Shown here: positions 42,102 through 54,029 of the stretch, one piece after another | How the letters are laid out: each line of letters starts with the position of its first letter | How positions within the stretch are numbered: the stretch's first letter is position 1 | NCBI GenBank assembly: GCA_963575745.1 | Contig: CAUYUJ010015263.1 | Coordinates: forward strand, 190,295 to 254,294 | Source of the DNA: Prorocentrum cordatum | Lineage: Eukaryota; Sar; Dinophyceae; Prorocentrales; Prorocentraceae | Direction: 5' to 3' | Length of the DNA: 64,000 nt | Made by a program: the position numbers and the translations under genes | Notes under the pieces: model-generated | The model's input: the letters and a program-made list of their open reading frames with translations, nothing else | Database searches by the model: none | Told to the model about the DNA's origin: nothing

Positions 42102-43178
42102 ACTGAGCGCCGGCGGTAAACCGTCAACCTTTCTTACCGCCCGGGGACTCATAGAGCTTCCTGACAATATATAATGTGGAAAAAATGCAGAGAACGAAAT
42201 GTTTTCAGCCCAAGCGATTTCAGACCTCTCGATGCAACAGCCGAACGCCCCCGATGCTTCTGGATTGTCTTCTTTACGAGCTCTGTAGCTCTCCTACAGC
42301 CCGAGTTACGTGCGTAAATCGACAGCACCTCTCAAGATGACTCTAACAAAGCGAAGAGTTTGGCAATCCAGCTCGAGTATCAAACCGAGTTCAGACCTCT
42401 GAATGCGACAGGCGGACGCGTCTGATCTCTACGAATCGACTCCTGCGATTACCAGCCCTGCAGCCGCCCTACAGCCCGAGTGACGTGCGTAAATCGACAG
42501 CACCTCTCATGCTCACTCGAAAAATACAATTGTTTCGCGGACTAGTTCGGCCAGAGAGTTCCGAGCTCTGGATTCGACAGGCGGACGCGCCTGATGTCTT
42601 CAAATCGATTCATGTGACCACCAGCACTGTAGCCCCCCCCTCCCCCCCAGCCCGAGTTAAGTGCAGAAAACCGAGAGCACTTCTCAAGATGACTCGAACA
42701 ATACGAATAGTTTCGCGATTCTAGATCGAGCGGCAGACCGAGTTCAGAGCTCTCGAGTCAACAGACCATGCGACTGATGATTCTGAAGCGGTTTCTGTAA
42801 GCATCAGCTCTGTAGCTGCCCTATAGCTCGAGTTAAGTACAGAATACCGAGAGCACCTATCAAGGTGACTCGAATAATACGAATGGATTTGCGGACCTAG
42901 CTCGGCTAGCAGACCGAGTTCAGACCTCTAGATTGATCAGGCAAACGCGCCTGATCATTCTGAATCGATTAGCTGTGCTTACCAGCTCTGTAGCTGTCCT
43001 GAAGCTCGAGTTATCTTCAGAAAACCGTCATCGCGTGTCAAGATGACTTGAAACAGCCGATCCCGAGTGCCTGCTTTTTGGAAATAAAAGGTACCCGATC
43101 GAGCTGAGATCAAGATGGCGAGCGGGAATGAGATCGAATAGAGCTCAAACGAATTCTTGAATTTCGAGAACAAAACGC
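42102..43178 (-). mobile_element. S element
   Basis: Hairpin at 42110-42142, right TIR CTCATAGAGCTTCC (one change), central repeats and leader, truncated at GAGAACAAAACGC. Confidence 0.75.
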
Positions 43179-43274
43179 CGGGAACCGGCGGTAAACCGTC
43201 AACCAGGCTACCGCCGGACACCTCGTAGAGCTCTTTTGTTGCACAGCGCTCCTCGGACCACATGAAGGAAGTCC
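43179..43274 (-). mobile_element. L right-end fragment
   Basis: Hairpin at 43185-43217 and 55 bp of the adjacent L end, cut by the next S terminus. Confidence 0.65.
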
Positions 43275-44332
43275 ACTGGTCGCCGGCGGTAAACCGTCAA
43301 CCTTCCTTGCCGGGAGACTCGTAGAGCTTCCTGAAAATATATAATGCCGGAAAAAATTGCAGAGAACGAATAGTTTTTCAGCCCAAGCGATTTCAGACCT
43401 CTCGATGCAACAGCCGAACGCCCCGATGCCTCTGGATTGTCTTATTTGCGAGCTCTCTGCCTACAGCCCGAGTTACGTGCGTAAATCGACAGCGTCTCAA
43501 GATAACTCGAACAATACGAATAGTTTGGCAAACCTAGCTCGAGTATCGGACCGAGTTCAGATCTCTGAATGCGACAGGCGGACTCGTCTGATGTCTTTAA
43601 CGATTCCTGTGACCACCAGCCCTGCAGCCCCCCAACAGCCCGAGTTAAGTGCAGAAAACCGACAGCACCTCTCAGGATGACTCGAACAATACAAATAGTT
43701 TCGCGGGCCTAGTTCAGGCAACAGACCGAGTTCGGAGCTCTGAATTGACAGACGACGCGCCTGATGTCTCCAAATCGATTCCTGTGACTACCAGCACTAT
43801 GCCCGCCCGACAGCCCGAGTTAATTAAGTACAGAAAACCGACAGCACCTCTCAAGATAACTCAAACAATACGAATAGTTTCCTGATTCTAGATCGGGCAG
43901 CAAACCGAGTTCAGAGCTCTGCATTGAACAAACGAGAGCGACTGATCATTTTGAATGATTTTCTCTAAGTATCAGCTCTCTAGCTGTCATATAGCTCGAG
44001 TTAAGTGCAGAAAACCGAGAGCACCTGTCAAGATTACTCGGATAATACGAATAGCTTTGCGGACCTAGCTCGGCTAGCAGGCCGAGTTCAGACCTCTGAG
44101 TGCAACAGACGAACGAGCCTGATCATTCTGAATCGATGAGGTGTGCTTACCCGCTCTGTAACTGTCCTCTATCTCGAGTTAAGTCCAATATACCGAGAGC
44201 GCGTATCAAGATGACTCGAAACGGCCGATCCCGCCAATGTGCTTTTTGGCAGTAAAAGGTACCCGATCGAGCTGAGATCAAGATGGCGAGCGGGAATAAG
44301 ATCGAATATCACGGGAAACTTGGTAGCGTCCA
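43275..44332 (-). mobile_element. S element
   Basis: The hairpin at 43283-43313 has lost bases in its right arm (TTGCCGGG). Central repeats and leader run to ATCACGGGAA (44318), then a P right-end piece (ACTTGGTAGCGTCCA). Confidence 0.7.
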
Positions 44333-45679
44333 CTGAGCGCCGGCGGTAAACCGTCAACCTTTGTTACCGCCGGGGGACTCGTAGAGCTTCCAGACAACAT
44401 ATAATGTCAAAAAAATACACCGAAAAAAAAGTTGTTCAGCCCAAGCAATTTCAAACCTCTCGGATGCAACAGCCGAACGCCCCCGATGCTTCTGGATTGT
44501 CTTCTTTACGAGCTCTGTAGCTCTCCTACAGCCCGACTTACGTGCGTAAATCGACAGCACCTCAAGATGACTCGAACAATACGAATAGTTTGGCAAACCT
44601 AGCTCGAGTATCAGACCGAGTTCAGACATCTCAATGCAACAGGCGGACGCGCCTGATGTCTCTGAATCGATTCCAATCATTACCAGCCCGCCCGAGTTAA
44701 GTGCAGAAAATCGAGAGCACCTCTGAAGATGACTCGAACAATACGAATAGTTTCGCGGACCTAGCTCGGGCAGCAGGCCGAGTTCAGGGCTCTGAATGCG
44801 ACAGATGGACGCGGCTGATGTCTCCGAATCGATTCCAGAGATTACCAACCCTGCAGCCCACCAACAGCCCGAGTTAAGTGCAGGAACCGACAGCACCTCT
44901 CAGGATGAATCGAACAATACGAATAGTTTCGCGGACCTAGTTCGGGCAGCAGACAGAGTTCGGAGCTCTGGATTCGAAAGGCGGACGCGCCTGATCCGAA
45001 TCGATTCCAGTGATTACCAGCCATGCAGCCCCCCAACAGCCTGAGTTGAGTGCAGAGAACCGACAGCATCTCTCAAGATAACTCGAACAATACGAATAGT
45101 TTCGCGATTCTAGATCGGGCAGCAGACGGAGTTCAGAGCTCTGGATTCAACAGACAACGGCCACTGATGGTTCTAAATCAGATTCTGTACGTATCAGCTG
45201 TGTAGCTGTCCTGTAGCTCGACTTAAGTACAGAAAACCGAGAGCGTCTGTCAAGATGACTCGAATAATACGAATAGGTTTGCGGACCTAGCTCGGCTAGC
45301 AGACTGAGTTCAGACCTCTGGGTTCAACAGGCGAACGCGACTGATCATTCTGAATCGATTGGCTGTGCTGAACAGCTCTGTAGCTGTCCTGAAGCTCGAG
45401 TTATATTGAGAAAACCGACAGCGCGTATCAAGATGACTCGAAACAGTCGATCCCCCCTGTGTGCTTTTTGGCAGTAAAAGGTACCCGATCGAGCTGAGAT
45501 GAAGATGGCGAGCGGGAATAAGATCGAATATCATGAGAAGAAATACTAGAGCTGAAACGACTTGTTGAATTTCGAGAACCAAATTTTCAACCGACCAAAA
45601 GTCACCAAAAGGTCCGTCGAGGTTTTTCTTGCCAACTAGCTCTCCAGCGCCCCGGAATTACTCTTAAGCTTCCAGCAAT
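44333..45679 (-). mobile_element. S element, long array
   Basis: Hairpin at 44340-44373 (perfect GTAA/TTAC). About six central units, leader and left region to CTTCCAGCAATACT. Confidence 0.75.
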
Positions 45680-46129
45680 ACTGGCGCCGGCGGTGAACCG
45701 TCAACCTGGTCACCGCCGGGAACCTCGTAGAGCTCCTTACACGGGTGAGAGTGCTTAGAATCGACAGAGAGAGCTTCTCGAAGCATTTCGCGAAAAAGGC
45801 AAAATTGATTTGTTTTATGTCGATATGAAATTGGTTCCGCCAAGTGTTTCGATAGTAAGTGTAAGACGCAGAGGCCTTTATAATCGTTCGCAGGTGCGAA
45901 AAATCTGCTTTCTCAAAATGAATTGTCAAATATCTTTCAAATCTTAGCAACACCGACCGAAAGTTGTCACATTGTCTCTTCTGGTCGGGTCGGCCAACTA
46001 GCTCCACCCCGCGCCGGAATTCCTCTAGCTCATCGATGCCGAAGAGCTCTACGAAGTAACTTGCTAAGGGAAGCTCTACGAGTTATTTGGTAGCGTCCAC
46101 TTGGTAGCGTCCAAAAACCGGAGAGCGAC
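45680..46129 (-). mobile_element. L element plus S and P stubs
   Basis: Hairpin at 45687-45719 (perfect GTGA/TCAC). The body and left end finish near 46058. An S left end (GGGAAGCTCTACGAGTTA) and two tandem P right ends (TTGGTAGCGTCCA) follow. Confidence 0.7.
45687..45719 (-). repeat. Representative L hairpin (GTGA/TCAC class)
   Basis: Perfect 10-bp arms CCGGCGGTGA and TCACCGCCGG around a 13-nt loop. Others: 6225-6257 and 10594-10626 on +, and 46473-46505, 48468-48500, 49932-49964, 53086-53118, 53444-53476, 59612-59644 on -. Roughly 60 hairpins or remnants of both classes occur in the window. Confidence 0.85.
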
Positions 46130-46466
46130 TGGGAACCGGCGGTAAACCGTCAACCAAGTTACCGCGGGGACCCTCGTAGAGCTCTTTTCTCACTCCGCGC
46201 TTCTCGAAACACATGAAGGGAGCTTCTGGAGCGAAAACAACAAAATCAAAAAATCACGTTTTTCTGTTTTTATCCAACGTCGGTTCCCCCAAGTGTTTTG
46301 ATAGTAATACTGCACCTACGGACCTGAAAATTTACTGGCGGACGCGCCATAGCCCACTACAGGTGCGAAAACTCTGCTTCCTCAAAATGAAATGTCAAAT
46401 ATCTTTAAATTTTTCGCAAAACCATCCAAAAGTTACCACTTTGTCCTTTCTGGCCGGGTCGGCGAA
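46130..46466 (-). mobile_element. L element, left-truncated
   Basis: Hairpin at 46136-46168 with a damaged right arm (TTACCGCGGGG). The body is cut at GTCGGCGAAC. Confidence 0.65.
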
Positions 46467-46787
46467 CTGGCTCCGGCGGTGAACCGTCAACCTGGTCACC
46501 GCCGGGAACCTCGTAGAGCTCCTTTCACCCGTAGGAGTGCTCAGAGTCGAAAGAGAGAGCTTTTGGAAGCATTTCTCGAAAAGAAGAAAAAATAATTTTT
46601 TCCGTGTCGACATGAAGATGGTTCCGCCAAGTGTTTTGATAGTAAAAGTGCGCCTACAGAGCTCATACTAAGACAGGGAGGCCCTCATAGTCGTTTACAG
46701 GTGCGAAAAATCTGCTTTCTCAAAATGAATTGTCAAATATCTTTCAAAACATTGCAAAACCACCCAAAAAAACCGAAAACATAAAGA

Positions 46788-46842
<55 letters not shown>

Positions 46843-46951
46843 AAAAAAAGAAAAAAAAAAAAAAAAAAAAACAAAATAAAAAAAAAAAAAAAAAGACAAA
46901 AACAAAAACAATTACCACTTTGTCACTTTCTGGCCGGGTCGACCAACTGGC
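46467..46951 (-). mobile_element. L element with A-rich insertion
   Basis: Hairpin at 46473-46505 (perfect GTGA/TCAC). The body runs to CCACCCAAAA, is interrupted by the A-rich tract 46785-46912, then resumes at TTACCACTTTGTC. Confidence 0.7.
46785..46912. repeat. A-rich tract
   Basis: About 128 bp, nearly all A on the + strand, within the L body at a natural AAAA. It may be expansion or insertion. Confidence 0.8.
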
Positions 46952-47312
46952 CTGTGTGGGAACAAAACCTGTCCACCTGAGGGCGGACGCCGGGAATCCT
47001 CGTAGAGCTCGTTCACGCGTAAGAGTGCTCGAGTCGAAAGAGCGGAGTCGAAAGAAGAGCTTCTGGAAGCATTTCTTCGAAAAGAAAAAGAAAAATGATT
47101 TTTTTTTTTTTATGTCGACGTGATAATGGTTCCGCCAAGTGTTTTTGATAGTAAAAAGTGGGCCTACAGAGCTCATACTAAGACAGAGAGGCCCTCATAG
47201 TCGTTACAGAGTGCGAAAATCTGCTTTCTCAAAATGAATTGTCAAAAATCTTTCAAAACATTGCAAAACCACCCAAAAGTTACCCTTTGTCCTTTCTGGC
47301 CGGGTCGACCAA
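46952..47312 (-). mobile_element. L element with destroyed hairpin
   Basis: Only traces of the hairpin remain (about 46962-46993). The L body from CTCGTAGAGCTCG is otherwise standard with small indels. Confidence 0.6.
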
Positions 47313-48465
47313 CTGGGCGCCGGCGGTAAACCGTCAACCTTCCTTACCGCCGGGGGACTCGTAGAGCTTCCTGAGCATATATAATGTCGAAAAAAATTGG
47401 AGAGAACGAATAGTTCTTCATCCAAAACGATTTCAGACCTCTCGATGCAAAAGCCAAACGCCCTTCATGCTTCTGGACCGTTTTCTGTGCGCACGAGCTC
47501 CGTAGCTCTCCTACAGCCCGAGTTACGTGCGAAAATGTACAGCACCTCTCAAGATCACTCGAACAATACAAATAGTTTCGCGAATCTAGCTCGAGTATCA
47601 GACCGAGTTCAGACATCTGAATGCAGCAGGCGGACGCGCCTGATGTCTCCGAATCGATTCCTGTGATGACCAGCTGCAGACCGTTACAGCCCGAGTTAAA
47701 TGCAGAAAATCGACAGCACCTCTGAAGATGACTCGAACAATACGAATAGTTTCGCGGACCTAGCTCGGGCAGCAGGCCGAGTTGAGGGCTCTGAATGCGA
47801 CAGGTGGACGCGACTGATGTCTCTCAATCGATTCCAGTGATTACCAACCCTGCAGCCCCTTACAGCTCGAGTTAAGTGCAGAAAACGGACAGCACCTCTC
47901 AAGATGACTCGACGAATACGAATAGTTTTGCGAACCTAGCTCGGGCAGCACACCGAGTTCTGAGCTCTAGATTCGGCAGCCGAACGCGCCTGATATCTTC
48001 GAATCGATTCCTGTGAGTACGAGCCCTGTAGCCCCCTACAGCTCGAGTTAAGTGCAGAAAATTGTCAGCACCTCTCAGGACGACTCCAACAACACGAATA
48101 GTTTCGCGGATCTAGCTCGGGCAGCAGACCGAGTTCAGACCCCTAGATTGAACAGACGAACGCGTCTGATGATTCGCAATCGATTTCTGCGAGAATGAGC
48201 TCTGTAGCTGCCCTAATACCGACAACGCGTATCAAGATGACTCGAAACAGCCGATCCCGCCGCGATGCTTTTTTGCAGAAATATTTACCCGATCGAGCTG
48301 AGATTAAGATGACAAGCGGGAATAAGATCGAATATGGTCAGAAAAAATACTAGAGCTCAAACGAATTGTTGAATTTCGAGAACAAAATTTTCAACCGACC
48401 AAAAGTCAGCAAAAGGTCCGTCGAGATTTTTCTTGCCAACTAGCTCTCCAGCGCGCCGGAACTAG
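47313..48465 (-). mobile_element. S element
   Basis: Hairpin at 47320-47353 (perfect 10-bp GTAA/TTAC arms), right TIR, five central units and leader, to CCAGCGCGCCGGAACTA. Confidence 0.8.
47320..47353 (-). repeat. Representative S hairpin (GTAA/TTAC class)
   Basis: Perfect 10-bp arms CCGGCGGTAA and TTACCGCCGG around a 14-nt loop containing ACCGTCAACC. Others of this class: 5177-5210, 12748-12781, 14116-14149, 17061-17094, 18594-18627, 20519-20552, 39943-39976, 44340-44373, 48804-48837. Confidence 0.85.
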
Positions 48466-48797
48466 CGCCGGCGGTGAACCGTCAACCTGGTCACCGCCGG
48501 GAACCTCGTAGAGCTCATTTCACGCGTAAGAGTGCTCGGAGTCGAAAGAGAGAGCTTCTCGAAGCATTTCTCGGAAAAAAGAAAAATTGATTTTTTCGTG
48601 TCAACATGAAGATGGTTCCGCCAAGTGTTTTGATAGTAAAAGTGCGCCTACAGAGCTCATACTAAGACAGAGAGGCCCTCATAGTCGTTTACAGGTGCGA
48701 AAAATCTGCTTTCTCAAAATGAAATGTCAAATATCTTTCAACAAATTGCAAAACCACCCAAAAGTTACCACTTTGTCCTTTCTGGCCGGGTCGACCA
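48466..48797 (-). mobile_element. L element, left-truncated
   Basis: Hairpin at 48468-48500 (perfect GTGA/TCAC). Canonical L body, cut at GTCGACCAA where the next S terminus starts. Confidence 0.75.
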
Positions 48798-49925
48798 ATG
48801 GGCGCCGGCGGTAAACCGTCAACCTTCGTTACCGCCGGGGGACTCGCAGAGCTTCCTGACAACATATAATGTCGAAAAAAATTACACCGAAAAAATAGTT
48901 TTTCAGCCCAAGCAATTTCAGACCTCTCGGATGCAACAGCCGAACGCCCCCAATGCTTCTAGATTGTCTTCTGTACGAGCTCTGTAGCTCTCCTACAGCC
49001 CGAGCTACGTGCGTAAATTGACAGGACCTCTCAAGATGCCTCGAACAATACGAATAGTTTGCAACAGGCCGACGCGTCTGATGTCTCTGAATCGATTCCT
49101 GTGATTACAAGCCCTGCAGCCCCCCTACAGGCCCGAGTTAAGTGCAGGAAACCGACAGCACCTCTCAGGATGACTCGAACAAGACGAATAGTTTCGAGGA
49201 CCTAGCTCGAGCAGCAGACCGAGTTCGGAGCTCTGGAATCGAAAGCCGGACGCACCTGATGTCTCCGAATCGATTCCAGTGATTACCAGCCATGCAGCCC
49301 CCCTACAGCCCGAGTTAAGTGCAGGAAACCGACAGCACCTCTCAGGATGACTCGAATAATACGAATAGTTTCGCGATTCCAGATCGGGCAGCAGACCGAG
49401 TTCACAGCTCTCGATTCAACAGACAACGGCCACTGATGATTCTGGACCAGATTCTGTACGCATGAGCTCTGTAGCTGTCCTATAGCTCGAGTTAAGTACA
49501 GAAAACCGAGAGCGTCCGTCAAGATGACTCGAATAATACGAATAGGTTTGCGGACCTAGCTCGGCTAGCAGACCGAGTTCAGACCTCTGGGTTGATCAGG
49601 CGAACGCGCCTCATCATTCTGAATCGATTAGCTGTGCTTACCAGCTCTGTAGCTGTCCTGACACTCGAGTTATCTTGAGAAAACCGTCACCGCGTATCAA
49701 GATGACTCGAAACGGCCGATCCCGCCTGCCTGCTTTTTGGCAGTAAAAGGTACCCGATCGAGCTAAGATCCAGATGACGAGCGGGAATAAGATCGAATAT
49801 CATGGGAAAAAATACTAGAGCTCAAACGAAATGTTGAATTTCGAGAACAAAATTTCCAACCGACCAAAAGTCATCAAAAGGTCCGTCGAGATTTTTCCTG
49901 CAACTAGCTCTCCAGCGCGCCGGAA
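48798..49925 (-). mobile_element. S element
   Basis: Hairpin at 48804-48837, right TIR with one change (CTCGCAGAGCTTCC), central units and leader to GCGCGCCGGAA. Confidence 0.75.
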
Positions 49926-50434
49926 CTGGCGCCGGCGGTGAACCGTCACCCTGGTCACCGCCGGGAACCTCGTAGAGCTCATTTCACGCGTAAGAGTGCT
50001 TGGAGTCGAAAGAGAGAGCTTCTGGAAGCATTTCTCGAACAAAAGAAATATTGATTTTTTCGTGTCGACATGAAGATGGTTCTGCCAAGTGTTTTGATAG
50101 TAAAAACGCGCTTACAGAGCTCATACTAAGACAGAGAGGCCCTCATAGTCGTTTACCAAAAATCTGCTTTCTCAAAATGAATTGTCAAATATCTTTCAAA
50201 AAATTGCAAAACCACCCAAAAGTTACCACTTTGTCCTTTCTGCCCGGGTCGACCAACTAGCCCCCCCCCGTGCCGGAATTCCTCTAGCTCATCGATGCCG
50301 AAGAGCAACTAGCTCTCCAGCGCGCCGGAATTACTCTTAAGCTTCCAGCAACAACTTGCTAAGGGTCGACCAACTAGCTCCACCCCGCGACGGAATTCCT
50401 CTAGCTCATCGATGCCGAAGAGCTCTACGAGGTA
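49926..50434 (-). mobile_element. L element with trailing L and S stubs
   Basis: Hairpin at 49932-49964. The body reaches GATGCCGAAGAGC near 50305. An S left stub and a second L left end (to 50434) follow. Confidence 0.65.
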
Positions 50435-51200
50435 CTGGCGCCGGCGGTGAACCGTCAACCTGGTAACTGCCGGGAATCTCGTAGAGCTCCTTTGCCCATA
50501 ATTGAAGCAGAACTTCAAAGTTGATTTTATTCTAATCTTATTTCATATTCTTGATGTTAATATGAGGTCAGGTTCTTGGCTTCGCTCAGAAGAATTTTTC
50601 GACGGAATGAGCTGAGAATTCGAGGGGCAACTTCTATGATACGAAGCTTCGCTCTGCGCACTTATCAGCCCAAACTGGCGCCGGCGGTGCACCGTCAACC
50701 TGGTCACCACCGGGAACCTCGTAGAGCTCCTTTTCACGCGTGAGAGTGCTCAGAGTCGAAAGAGAGAGCTTCTCGGGGCATTTCTCGAAAAAGGCAAAAA
50801 TTATGTTTTATTATGTCGGCATGAAGTTAGTTCCGCCAAGTATTTTGATAGTAAAAGTGCGCCTAGAGAGCTCATATTAAGACAGAGAGGCCGTCATAAT
50901 CGTTTACAGGTGCGAAAAATCTGCTTGTTCAAAATGAATTGTCAAATATCTTGCAAATATTCGCGAAACCACCGAAAAGTTATCACTTTGTCCTTTCTGG
51001 TCGGGTGGGCCAACTAGCTCCACCCCGCGCGCGCGCTGGAAATTTCCCTAGCCTATCGATGCCGACGAAAGAGCTCCCTAAAGGGTATTTTACCAATGGT
51101 TAGGAACTGCAAAATCGGCTCTGACAGGCCCAGGGCTGCGGATGTATGATCGCGTTCCCTTTTCAAAATCTCGCCCCCAACTAGCTCCACCCTGTCCCAG
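50435..51200 (-). mobile_element. Divergent L variant (L3) split by an L insertion
   Basis: Hairpin at 50441-50473. L3 interior (GAGGTCAGGTTCTTGG; AAGCTTCGCTCTGCGCA) stops at CAGCCCAAAC and resumes at about 51093 (CAATGGTTAGGAACTGC). The uninterrupted homologue at 55091-55472 reads CAGCCCAAACAAATGG. Confidence 0.75.
50674..51092 (-). mobile_element. L element inserted in L3
   Basis: Hairpin at 50681-50713 (arms with changes: GGTGC; CACCACCGGG). The L body and a diverged left end (GAGCTCCCTAAAGGGTA) finish at the L3 resumption point. With AGT as the element's last three bases, the flanks rejoin without target duplication. Confidence 0.75.
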
Positions 51201-51489
51201 AAATGAATTCCTATATCTCTGTTACCATCAGAGCCTCCACGATGGTATATATACTATATATAATATTATTACTACTTAAGCTTTCCAGCAAACTAGCTAC
51301 TAAGGGGAAGCTCTACAGTTACTTAGCTTCCACCCGCGCCGGAATAGAAATTAATTCCTTTCTAGCTCAGCGATCCGAAGAGCTCTCCGAGGTACTAGCT
51401 CCACCCCGCCGCCGGACGGAAATTCCTCTAAGCTCAATCGGTGCCGAAGAGCTATACGAGGGTACTAGCTTGCACCCCGGCGGACAAAA
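51201..51489. other. Scrambled S/L ends, indel-rich
   Basis: Recognisable pieces of L and S left ends (CTAGCTCAGCGATCCGAAG) carry unusual numbers of small insertions, plus a TA-rich segment (51242-51280). No gene. Confidence 0.5.
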
Positions 51490-51838
51490 TACCTCGCTAG
51501 AGCTCTCGGCATCTGATTGAGCCATCGATGAGCTAGAGGAATTTCCGGCGCGGGGTGGAGTAGTTGGCCGATACATCAGCGCCAGCGGCTGGAAGGAAAG
51601 GACCAAAACAAGTGGTAATTTGGGTGGCTTTTGCATTTGTGTCAAAGATATTGACCAATATATTTGACTATTTTGAGAAAGCAGATTTTTCGCACCTGTA
51701 AACGACTATGAGGGCCTCTCTGTCTTAGTATGAGCTCTGTAGGCGCACTTTTACTATCAAAACACTTGGCGGAACCATCTTCATGTCGACGCGAAAACAA
51801 ATCATTTTTTTCTTTTTCGAGAAATGCTTCCAGACTGG
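51490..51838 (+). mobile_element. L element in + orientation within the - half
   Basis: The left end (CTCGCTAGAGCTC, with insertions) and the body (GAGAAAGCAGATTTTTCGC; ACTATCAAAACACTTGGCGG) read on the + strand, ending truncated at GAAATGCTTCCAG where a - strand S begins. Confidence 0.7.
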
Positions 51839-53040
51839 GCGCCGGCGGTAAACCGTCAACCTTGGTTACCGCAGGGGGACTCGTAGAGCTTCCTGACAAC
51901 ATATAATGTCGAAAAAAAATCACATAAAAATTAATTTTTCAGCCCAAGGAATTTCAAACCTCTCGGATGCAAGAGCCGAACGCCCGATGCTTTTGGATTG
52001 TCTTCTGCACGGGCTCTGTAGCTCTCCTACAGCCCGAGTTACGTGCCTGAATCGACAGCACCTCCCAAGATCACTCGAACAATACGAATAGTTTGGCAAA
52101 TCTAGCTCGAGTACCGAGTTCAGACCTCTGCATGCGACAAGCGGACGCGTCTGATGTCTCTGAATCGATGCCTGTGATTACCAGCCCTGCAGCCCCCCTA
52201 CAGCCCGAGCTAAGTGCAGGACACCGACAGCACCTCTCAGGATAACTCGAACAATATGAATAGCTTCGCGGACCTAGTTCGGGCAGCAGGCAAAAATTGG
52301 AGCTCTGGATTCGACAGGCGGACGCGCCTGATGTCTCTGATTCCAGTGATTACCAGCCATGCAGCCCCCCTACAGCCCGAATTAAGTGCGGAGAACCGAC
52401 GGCATCTCTCAAGAAGACTCGAACAATACGAAGAGTTTCGTGATTCTAGATCGGGCAGCAGACCGAGTTGAGAGCTCTCGATTCAACTGACAACGGCCAC
52501 TGATGATCAGAATCAGATTCTGTACGTATCAACTCTGTAGCTGACCTGTAGCTCGAGTTAAGTACAGAAAACCGAGAGCGTCTGTCAAGATGACTCGAAT
52601 AATACGAATAGTTTTGCGGACCTAGCTCGGCTAGCAGACCGAGTTCAGACCTCTGGGTTCAACAGGCAAACGCGTCTGATCATTCTGAATCGATTAGCTG
52701 TGCTTACCATCCCTGTGGCTGTTCTGAAGCTCGAGAAATCTTGAGAAAACCGACAGCACGTATCAAGATCTCTCGAAACAGTCGATCCCGCCGGGACGCT
52801 TTTTGGCAGTAAAAGATACCCGATCGAGCTGAGATCAAGATGGCGAGCGGGAATAAGATCGAATATCACAGAAAAAAATTCTAGAGCTCTAACGAATTGT
52901 TGAATTTCGAGAACAAAATTTTCAGCCACCAAAAGTCACCAAAAGGTCCGTCGAGATTTTTCTTGCCAACTAGCTCCCCAGCGCCCCGGAATTACTCTTG
53001 AGCTCCCAGCAACAGCTTGCTAAGGGAAGCTCTACGAGTT
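51835..53040 (-). mobile_element. S element
   Basis: Hairpin at 51842-51875 (right arm TTACCGCAGG), right TIR, five central units, leader and a left end GGGAAGCTCTACGAGTTA (to 53041). Confidence 0.75.
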
Positions 53041-53436
53041 AAGCTCTCTCTTTCGACTCCGAGCATTCTTACGCGTGAACTTGCGCCGGCGGTGAACCGT
53101 CAACCTGGTCACCGCCGGGAATCTCGTAGAGCCCCTTGAACGCGTAGAATGCTCAGATTCAAAGCAGTCCGCTTCTCAGAGCATTTCCAGAAAAACATCA
53201 TATTTGCATTTCTCGGTGTTAACGTGATGTCGGTTCCTCCAAGTGTTTGGATAGTAAAACTGTCTCGAAAGAGCTGAGCTGCTCGCAGAATAAATTTGAG
53301 ATACCAATGCTCGGAGTGAAAATCTGCTCTCTCAAAATGAATTGTCGAATATCTTTCAAATCTTAGCAAAACCGACCCAAAAAGTACCAAGATTGTCACC
53401 TTTCCTGGCGTCCGGGACCGATCCCCTATCCGATCA
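53041..53436 (-). mobile_element. L element after a small + strand L piece
   Basis: 53041-53079 is L right-end sequence in + orientation (CTCTCTCTTTCGACTCCGAG). The - strand L then has hairpin 53086-53118 (perfect GTGA/TCAC) and the GCTCGGAGTG-variant interior, ending in an indel-rich patch. Confidence 0.65.
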
Positions 53437-54029
53437 ACTGGCGCCGGCGGTGAACCGTCAACCTGGTCACCGCCGGGAAAATTGAGGGAACCTTACGATC
53501 AGAGCTCTTCTACGCGTAAGAGTGCTCAGACGTAAAGCAGACAGCTTCTTTGGAGTCCGCAAAATCCACTCTCAGAGAGAGAAAAACTAGATCAGTTTTT
53601 TGTCCGTTGGTCGACTAAATCCAATGCAAGCTGGCTCTATATATAAGTTGGTTTTCCCAAGTTATTGAAGAGTCGAAGTCGCCTACAGAGCTCATTATTA
53701 TAGACAGAGAGGCCCTCACACACCCCTATACGCGTTAAGACCAGGTGCGAAAAAAATCTGCTCCCTCAAAAATGAACTATGGAAAATTGTCAAATGGGGA
53801 TATCATTTTTGATCGCGACCGAAACAAACACACAACACAGAAAAAAAATAAGAGTGTAATTCACTTTGTACTGCTTTCCTGGCCGCGGGTCGACCAACTT
53901 AGCTCCACCCCGCGCGCCGGAATTCCTCTGAGCCGAAGATAATACGACGCCGAAGAGCTCTACGAGGCACTGGCTCCAGCCCGCACCGGAATTCCTCCAG
54001 CTCATCGATAACGAAGAGATCTACGAGGA
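53437..54029 (-). mobile_element. L element, indel-rich, plus L stub
   Basis: Hairpin at 53444-53476. The body has many small insertions relative to the family. Left end GAGCTCTACGAGGCACT at about 53955-53971, then a second L end to 54029. Confidence 0.6.

Noticed and set aside
45687-45719. Hairpin as an integron attC-type recombination site
   Set aside because: No integrase, no cassette genes, and the hairpin has a fixed place at the end of an element with inset TIRs.
47320-50473. Evenly spaced palindromic repeats resembling a CRISPR array
   Set aside because: Spacing is about 340-1350 bp, the intervening DNA is itself repetitive, there are no cas genes, and the context is eukaryotic.
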